A stretch of DNA of 64,000 bases. Origin: Lactobacillus colini. Lineage in GTDB: Bacteria > Bacillota > Bacilli > Lactobacillales > Lactobacillaceae. A program made the translations under genes and the position numbers. The stretch lies in contig NZ_JAGGLU010000003.1 in the NCBI RefSeq assembly GCF_017874575.1, positions 155,420 to 219,419 on the forward strand, in the 5' to 3' direction. The first letter of the stretch is position 1, and each line of letters opens with the position of its first letter. Positions 58,077-64,000 of the stretch are shown here, piece after piece. Under the pieces are notes generated by a model, which was given only the letters and a program-made list of their open reading frames with translations, had not been told where the DNA came from and ran no database searches.

Positions 58077-61000
58077 ATGAAAAAAGATAGATTTATTGTC
58101 GAAAGACAAAGACAACGTTATGGTATTAGAAAAGTTGTGGGTAAGACAGCTTCTGTATTACTAGGAACGACACTCTTTGGTGTGATGCTTAATAGTGGTA
58201 CAACTGTCCATGCCGAAGTTACTCAGAATGCTCAAGAGCAAACTTCACAACAGTCTGATACTACGCAATCAAATAAGCAGGAAGCTGCTAACTCTGAAGC
58301 CACTAAGGCAACTGATGCAGCTGTGACTAAATCTACCACTTCCCCAACTCAAACTGGGGGGGTAGCTGGAGGTACTATTGACGGCGCTCAGACTGAATCT
58401 ACATCAACTACTGATAGTAAGAAATCTGAAGCTACTACTGATAGTAGTAAATCAGCAACTACTACACTTAACCTAAGTACTTTTAGCGCAAGTCCTAAGC
58501 TGTCTGCTGCTAGCCTTACTGAAAGCAAGGCAGCTGCCACTGGTGAAGACCGTGATATTACTGGTGATGACGGTACTGATTACAACAATGGTATGATCAA
58601 TGCCGATAAGTATGGCAAAGATACTATTTCTTTAAATAATGATAATGATCCAGCTAAGGCAACCGAAACCACTACTTCTTATCTAAATACTGAAAACGAG
58701 CAGTGGACGTGGGGAACTTCTGGTTATGCACCGGGTTCTTGGGGCACAACTTCAATTGGAAAGGATGAACGTCCTGAAGATGCAGCTAACGGTGCCTATA
58801 TTCGTGATATTACCGATGCTTATTTAGCTTCTGGTGGTCACTTGAATGAAGGTGAACGCCGCTGGGAAGTTGTCTGGAACCGTCAGATTGGGCAACAAGC
58901 AACTTCTAATCCATGGTTCAGTCTTATCTTGAGTAAGGATCTCGAGATCAAGGGCGATATCACCATGACCTATACTCACCTGGACTACTTTACAACTGAT
59001 AACGGTAAATATAACAAGGCGATTGTTTTTGATCCAAAGACTGGTCCAAAGACTATCGCAGTTATTAACAATCCAGGAAGAAAGGTATTCTTCTATGATG
59101 ATTACGGCGCAGGTAAAGATCAATATGCTGAAAACTTACAGCAATGGAACTACATTGACCTCCAACACCCAGAAAAATGGGATGTAAGTTGGAATGATCA
59201 TGTAGGTAACCTTGCAAAGGCTTATGAAGATATCCTGCGTACTGCCCGCACAGGTAGTGCAGGTAACACTTATGTTAACCAAGGTTTCACTAGCGGTACT
59301 GACAATACTTCTAACCCAATCCAATTTGGTAGTGAGCCATATAAACAAGGTGCTGGCTGGATCGATACTAAGGTGGAAGGTGATAAGTTAGTCACCAAGA
59401 ATGCAGATGGTTCGCCAGTTAGCTTAATTGATGTCGGAACAGATCCAAAATATGCTGACTATGCCTTGAATACAAGTAATCCTAAGGCTGCAATGTATCT
59501 AGGTGATACATACACATTTATGTACAATACAGCAACTGGTTACTCATTCTTTGGTATGAGAAAGGCTTATGCCCAATTCACTACTGGTAAGAAGGAAGGC
59601 GTCAGTTTACCAGATGGCTTTAAGTCAAGAATTATTGCTGGTTATAAGTCATTCGACCGTACGTCTAACTTCCGCCGTGTTACAGAAGTTGAACTGAACA
59701 ATGATACTAAGAACTACAAGGTAGTTGTTAGTGAAATGAACCACACTAACGATCCAGATTTGCCAGAGCGACAATTTGAAGTTGGTGTTAAGGGTGGTAA
59801 GACTGTTAATACTTCAACAAGTGCTGCTGTTCCAATCAGCCCTGCTGGCTATGTAGCAGCTGATACTCCTGTAGATGGTAATATAGCACAACCTAAAGTG
59901 CATAACATGGTTTATACTTACCAGACTAGCGGGGATGCAGCTGACTTAACTGCTAGTGACTTTACACTTAACTTAACTAATGGTACGGCTACTGATAATG
60001 CTGCAACTAATCCACTTGCTGCTAGTTTAATGACTTTAGCTGCTATGCCTGCTGGCAATAGTGTTACTGGTACTTTAGGCAATGGCATTAACTATACAAT
60101 TACTTCGAACTATGATGCAGCTAACCGTACCATGACTTACAACATTGACTATACTGGTCATGAATCAGAATTAAACTTAAACGTTAGGAACGTAACAGTT
60201 ATCGAAGGCAAGGATGTACCAGATGATACAACTGTAGCCGAATCTACTCAAAACTATGCGAAGATTCAACCAACTACAGAAGATCATGGCTTGATTATCG
60301 ATGAAAATGGTAACCTAACTGGTGCAGTTAGAGGCTTGACTTGGACAGATGGTCAAACCAGCCAAACTATCACCATTCCTGTGACTGCTAAGGGTACTAA
60401 CCCAACCACTAATAAGGAAGAAAGTGTTACTAAGAATGTCGTTGTTACAGTACAACGTGCTTTAACAGCTAATGCAACTCAAGGCCAAGCTGTTGAAGGT
60501 CACGAAGTTGCTTCAGGCCAAAAGGTAATTACTTCTAACTTGCCTAATACTACCTTTACTCCACAAGAAACTAACGGCTTAAGTGTTGATAAAGATGGTA
60601 ACTTAATTGGCACACCAACTGACTTAACTTGGACAGATGGTCAAACTAGTCAAACTGTCTTTATTCCAGTTAATGTTTCAAATGGTAACCAACAATTAGA
60701 TAACCCAGTTTTAGTTCCAGTAGAAGTTATTAAGAGTATTACTCCAAGTGTTCAACTAAACACGGTTATTGCTGGCGATCCTGTAGGGGCTAATACTGTG
60801 GGTGTTAACTTCAATGGCGGCGACTTCACTGTTACTGATTCAGATACAGTTAATGGCTTGAAGATCGATGAGAACGGTCACTTGACTGGTACCCCAACCA
60901 TTACTAATGGCAAGAATATTCAAGCAGTTGTTATTCATACCAAAGTCAAGGACAACTTAACTCAAGATGTCCTTAAACGTGATGTCCAAGTAGTTATTGT

Positions 61001-64000
61001 TAATAAACTGACTTTTGATACGACTACAAAGACAGTAGTCGAGGGACAAGCAGCACCGACTGAAACTGTAGTAACTCCAAACATTACTGAATCCTCAATC
61101 TACAGCACTGCAACAAATGGCTTGAGTGTTGACCAAAATGGTAACTTAACTGGTACCCCAACAATTACTGACTGGAAAGATGGCGAAAATAGCCGTGACG
61201 TTGAAATCCCAGTTGTAGTAACTAACCCAATTGGTAATATCTTGCAAAGAGCAACAGGCAATGTCACTGTTACTGTAATTCGCAAGCTTGACGCTACTAC
61301 TAATCCAGCAACTGTAACTAACAATAAACCTGCTGAATCAACACCAGTTGTAGTGCCAAATATGACTGGCTCAACTATTAGCTCAACTCCAACAAATGGT
61401 TTAAGTGTTGATGAGAATGGTAATTTAACTGGTACTCCATCAATTACTGATTGGAAAGATGGCGAAACTGAGCGTACAGTTGATATTCCAGTAACTGTTA
61501 CTAATGAATTTACTGATAAAGACGGCAATAAGACACCTCAAACAGTAACTAAAACTGTGACTGTCACAGTTCAACGTGATTTGAATGTTAAGGTAACTAC
61601 TCCAAATCCAGTTCCTGAGAATAAGCCAGTAATCGCAACCAAGGTAGTTGAGCCAAACTTACCAGATAGTGAAATTACATCAACTCCAACAAATGGCTTA
61701 AGCGTTAACAAAGATGGCAACTTAACTGGTACCCCAACAATTACTGATTGGAAGACTGGCGAAAAGGAACGTACAGTTAATATTCCAGTCACAGTTAAGA
61801 ATGGTGACCAAGAAATTAATACAACTGTAACTGTTACCGTAACCCGTTCTCAAAGTGGTATCTATGAACCACAAGGTCAAGATCAAACGGTTAACAAGAA
61901 TGAAACTCCAGATGCATCCAAGAGTATTGCCAATAAGAATGACTTACCAGATGATACTAAGTATGACTGGAAGACTCCAGTAGATACTTCAACTTCTGGT
62001 GATAAGCCAGCTACAGTAGTAGTAACCTACCCAGACAAGACTACTGATGAAGTAAATGTCACAGTTCACGTTAACAATGATGCAGAAAGTCATGAACCAC
62101 AAGGTCAAGACCAAACAGTTAATAAGGGCGAAACTCCAGATGCATCCAAGAGTATTGCCAACAAAGATGACTTACCAGATGGTACTAAGTATGATTGGAA
62201 GACTCCAGTAGATACTTCAACTTCTGGTGATAAGGATGCTACAGTAGTGGTAACCTACCCAGACAAGACTACTGATGAAGTAAATGTCACAATTCATGTT
62301 AACGACGATGCTAAGAGTTATGAGCCACAAGGCCAAAACCAAAACGTTAACAAGAATGAGACTCCAGATGCATCCAAGAGTATTGCTAACAAGGATGATT
62401 TGCCAGATGGTACTAAGTACGACTGGAAGACCCCAGTAGATACTTCAAATTCAGGCGATAAGCCAGCTACTGTAGTGGTAACTTACCCAGACAAGACTAC
62501 TGATGAAGTTGACGTCACAGTTCACGTTAACGATGATAGTCAAACTGACGATTTGCAGGGTCAAGATCAAACTGTCGCAAGAAATGAACAACCAGACCCA
62601 GAAAAGAGTGTTGCTAACAAGGATGATTTACCAGCTGGCACTACATACAGCTGGAAGGATCCAATTGATACATCAACTTCTGGTGATAAGAGCGCAACTC
62701 TTGTAGCTACTTATCCAGATGGTTCTAAGGATGAAACTAACGTAACTATTCATGTCTTGACTGACGCTGAGGCTAATAAGCCACAAGGTAAGGATCAAAC
62801 TGTAAATAAGGGTGATGAACCAAAGGCAGAAGATAGTATCGCTAACAAGAAAGAATTGCCAGATGGTACTAGCTACGACTGGAAGACTCCGGTAGATACT
62901 TCAACTTCAGGTGATAAGCCGGCCACAGTAGTAGTAACCTACCCAGACAAGACTACTGATGAAGTCAATGTCACAATTCACGTTAACGATGATTCTGAAA
63001 GTAACCAACCACAAGGTAAGGACCAAACCGTAAATAAGGGTGCCAAGCCAGATGCTGGTGACAGTATTGCCAACAAGGATGACATGCCAGACGGTACTTC
63101 ATACAGCTGGAAGGATCCAATTGATACATCAACTTCGGGTGATAAGCCAGCCACAGTAGTGGTAACATACCCAGATAAGACTACTGATGAAGTAAACGTT
63201 ACAGTTCACGTTAATGATGATGCCGCAACTTATGAACCACAAGGCCAAGATCAGACTGTAAATAAGAATCAAACTCCAGACGCATCAAAGAGTATTGCTA
63301 ATAAGGATGGATTACCATCTGGTACTGAGTATGGCTGGAAGGACCCAATTGATACGTCAACTTCGGGTGATAAGCCAGCCACAGTAGTGGTAACATACCC
63401 AGATAAGACTACTGATGAAGTAAACGTCACAGTTCACGTTAATGATGATGCCGCAACTTACGAACCACAAGGTCAAGATCAAACCGTAAACAAGGGTGAT
63501 AAGCCAAAGGCCGAAGATAGTATTTCTAACAAGAAAGACTTACCAGATGGTACTAACTACGACTGGAAGACCCCAGTAGATACTTCAACTAAGGGTGATA
63601 AGGATGCAACAGTAGTAGTAACTTACCCAGACGGTTCAACAGATGAAGTGCCAGTTAAGGTTCATGTAAATGATGATTCAGAAACATATGAACCACAAGG
63701 TCAAGACCAAACTGTCGATAAGGGTCAAACGCCAAAGGCCGAAGATAGTATTACTAATAAGGATGATTTGCCAAAGGATACACACTACGACTGGAAGGAT
63801 CCAATTGATACAACCACTCCAGGTGATAAGAATGGTACAGTAGTGGTAACTTACCCAGATGGTTCAAAAGATGAAGTGGACGTAAATATCCATGTGAATA
63901 GTGATGCAGATAAGTACGATCCACAAGGTAAGGATCAGACTGTGAACAAGGGTGATGAGCCAAAGGCCGAAGATAGTATTGCTAACAAGGATGACTTGCC
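58077..64000 (+). CDS. Giant YSIRK-signal surface adhesin with Ig-like and Rib repeats (3' end outside window)
   Basis: Open from ATG 58077 to the right edge (about 1,974 residues so far) with no frameshift. The start follows AAAGGGA. The YSIRK-type signal (RQRYGIRKVVGKTASVLLGTT, residues 13-33) ends at a likely VHA-EV cleavage near residue 46. A Ser/Thr/Gln-rich stretch (about 47-165) follows, then a unique Trp/Tyr-rich N-terminal domain (about 165-600). About six Ig-like repeats (GLSVDxxGNLTGTPT, about 700-1255) precede Rib-type repeats of 76 residues from residue 1264. A C-terminal LPXTG anchor is expected beyond the window. It is probably a stalk-displayed adhesin or shield protein; ligand unknown. 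Confidence 0.9.
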   Translation, partial: MKKDRFIVERQRQRYGIRKVVGKTASVLLGTTLFGVMLNSGTTVHAEVTQNAQEQTSQQSDTTQSNKQEAANSEATKATDAAVTKSTTSPTQTGGVAGGTIDGAQTESTSTTDSKKSEATTDSSKSATTTLNLSTFSASPKLSAASLTESKAAATGEDRDITGDDGTDYNNGMINADKYGKDTISLNNDNDPAKATETTTSYLNTENEQWTWGTSGYAPGSWGTTSIGKDERPEDAANGAYIRDITDAYLASGGHLNEGERRWEVVWNRQIGQQATSNPWFSLILSKDLEIKGDITMTYTHLDYFTTDNGKYNKAIVFDPKTGPKTIAVINNPGRKVFFYDDYGAGKDQYAENLQQWNYIDLQHPEKWDVSWNDHVGNLAKAYEDILRTARTGSAGNTYVNQGFTSGTDNTSNPIQFGSEPYKQGAGWIDTKVEGDKLVTKNADGSPVSLIDVGTDPKYADYALNTSNPKAAMYLGDTYTFMYNTATGYSFFGMRKAYAQFTTGKKEGVSLPDGFKSRIIAGYKSFDRTSNFRRVTEVELNNDTKNYKVVVSEMNHTNDPDLPERQFEVGVKGGKTVNTSTSAAVPISPAGYVAADTPVDGNIAQPKVHNMVYTYQTSGDAADLTASDFTLNLTNGTATDNAATNPLAASLMTLAAMPAGNSVTGTLGNGINYTITSNYDAANRTMTYNIDYTGHESELNLNVRNVTVIEGKDVPDDTTVAESTQNYAKIQPTTEDHGLIIDENGNLTGAVRGLTWTDGQTSQTITIPVTAKGTNPTTNKEESVTKNVVVTVQRALTANATQGQAVEGHEVASGQKVITSNLPNTTFTPQETNGLSVDKDGNLIGTPTDLTWTDGQTSQTVFIPVNVSNGNQQLDNPVLVPVEVIKSITPSVQLNTVIAGDPVGANTVGVNFNGGDFTVTDSDTVNGLKIDENGHLTGTPTITNGKNIQAVVIHTKVKDNLTQDVLKRDVQVVIVNKLTFDTTTKTVVEGQAAPTETVVTPNITESSIYSTATNGLSVDQNGNLTGTPTITDWKDGENSRDVEIPVVVTNPIGNILQRATGNVTVTVIRKLDATTNPATVTNNKPAESTPVVVPNMTGSTISSTPTNGLSVDENGNLTGTPSITDWKDGETERTVDIPVTVTNEFTDKDGNKTPQTVTKTVTVTVQRDLNVKVTTPNPVPENKPVIATKVVEPNLPDSEITSTPTNGLSVNKDGNLTGTPTITDWKTGEKERTVNIPVTVKNGDQEINTTVTVTVTRSQSGIYEPQGQDQTVNKNETPDASKSIANKNDLPDDTKYDWKTPVDTSTSGDKPATVVVTYPDKTTDEVNVTVHVNNDAESHEPQGQDQTVNKGETPDASKSIANKDDLPDGTKYDWKTPVDTSTSGDKDATVVVTYPDKTTDEVNVTIHVNDDAKSYEPQGQNQNVNKNETPDASKSIANKDDLPDGTKYDWKTPVDTSNSGDKPATVVVTYPDKTTDEVDVTVHVNDDSQTDDLQGQDQTVARNEQPDPEKSVANKDDLPAGTTYSWKDPIDTSTSGDKSATLVATYPDGSKDETNVTIHVLTDAEANKPQGKDQTVNKGDEPKAEDSIANKKELPDGTSYDWKTPVDTSTSGDKPATVVVTYPDKTTDEVNVTIHVNDDSESNQPQGKDQTVNKGAKPDAGDSIANKDDMPDGTSYSWKDPIDTSTSGDKPATVVVTYPDKTTDEVNVTVHVNDDAATYEPQGQDQTVNKNQTPDASKSIANKDGLPSGTEYGWKDPIDTSTSGDKPATVVVTYPDKTTDEVNVTVHVNDDAATYEPQGQDQTVNKGDKPKAEDSISNKKDLPDGTNYDWKTPVDTSTKGDKDATVVVTYPDGSTDEVPVKVHVNDDSETYEPQGQDQTVDKGQTPKAEDSITNKDDLPKDTHYDWKDPIDTTTPGDKNGTVVVTYPDGSKDEVDVNIHVNSDADKYDPQGKDQTVNKGDEPKAEDSIANKDDL
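58356..58362 (+). repeat. Homopolymer tract of seven G in the adhesin coding region
   Basis: Seven consecutive G at codons 94-96 of the adhesin, in frame (Gly-Gly-Val), within the low-complexity stretch after the signal peptide. It is the type of tract that can slip in replication. Confidence 0.6.
60200..61850 (+). repeat. About six Ig-like (putative He_PIG/Rib-related) repeats in the adhesin
   Basis: The motif (N/H)GLxxDxxGNLxGxxxxxxWxDG recurs with anchors near 60287, 60572, 60852, 61116, 61395 and 61692. Spacings are about 285, 280, 264, 279 and 297 bases, i.e. unequal lengths, in contrast with the following block. Each unit ends in a VTVxxxL strand leading to the next. Confidence 0.8.
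61866..64000 (+). repeat. Rib-type tandem repeats, exact 228-bp period, at least ten units
   Basis: Unit starts (PQGQDQTVNK motif) fall at 61866, 62094, 62322, 62550, 62778, 63006, 63234, 63462, 63690 and 63918, every 228 bases (76 residues). Each unit runs PQGxDQTVNK...ANKDDLPDGTxYDWKxPxDTSTSGDK...VVVTYPDxxxDEVxVxVHVNDD. Two sub-types occur: DWKTPVDTS and SWKDPIDTS. The array continues past the window edge. Confidence 0.93.

Noticed and set aside
61100..63963. Several minus-strand open frames within the adhesin repeats
   Set aside because: They are shadows created by the repeated codon pattern of the plus-strand gene; no ribosome sites or known protein features.
61866..64000. CRISPR array
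   Set aside because: The 228-bp units are coding, in frame and without spacers; they are protein repeats.

Overview
The window is about 64 kb of a low-GC Gram-positive chromosome. Gene order and protein character point to a Lactobacillus of the acidophilus/delbrueckii type. The supporting order is secA-prfB-hprK-lgt-gpsA-trxB, pgm-uvrB-uvrA, rapZ-yvcK-whiA-clpP, cggR-gap-pgk-tpi-eno-secG-rnr-smpB, and murB-potABCD-cdaA-cdaR-glmM. Other support comes from frequent TTG starts, strong AGGAGG ribosome sites and a YSIRK-type Rib-repeat surface protein. I do not assign a species.

Layout. 1-18.9 kb is core housekeeping on the plus strand: the C-terminal part of secA, prfB with its programmed +1 frameshift, hprK, lgt, gpsA, trxB, an iron-export-like ABC pair, a phosphoglucomutase, uvrBA, and the rapZ-yvcK-whiA operon. 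clpP follows on the minus strand behind a CIRCE operator. 19.6-24.6 kb is a cell-surface module: two paralogous secreted proteins (GW/SH3-like module plus a propeller-like C-terminal region) flank a GtrA-like membrane protein and a GtrB-like polyprenyl-phosphate glycosyltransferase. A tRNA-Arg(CCG) follows. 24.8-34.7 kb is a citrate utilisation locus: an Ldh2/malate dehydrogenase-family enzyme, an alpha/beta hydrolase, an RraA-family protein, a CitT-like DASS transporter, citC-D-E-F-X, and a convergent SorC-family regulator. Three promoters here carry cre-like CcpA boxes at the -10 region. 34.8-40.5 kb is the glycolytic operon cggR-gap-pgk-tpi-eno. 40.6-57.7 kb is again core: secG, rnr, smpB, ung, pta, tsaE, murB, potABCD, cdaA-cdaR-glmM, and two Cof-type HAD phosphatases. 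From 58.08 kb to the right edge runs a giant, incomplete surface adhesin. It has a YSIRK-type signal peptide, a unique N-terminal region, about six Ig-like repeats, and then at least ten Rib-type repeats with an exact 228-bp period.

How it fits together. HPr kinase, CcpA-type cre boxes, CggR and YvcK are the carbon-flow control points, and citrate use and glycolysis sit side by side. The citrate locus has no OadABCD-type decarboxylase and no citG in view. The RraA-like and malate dehydrogenase-like proteins are therefore the candidates for oxaloacetate disposal. The least explained parts are the glycosyltransferase/secreted-paralogue module and the N-terminal domain of the large adhesin. I saw no prophage, transposase, CRISPR array or rRNA operon.
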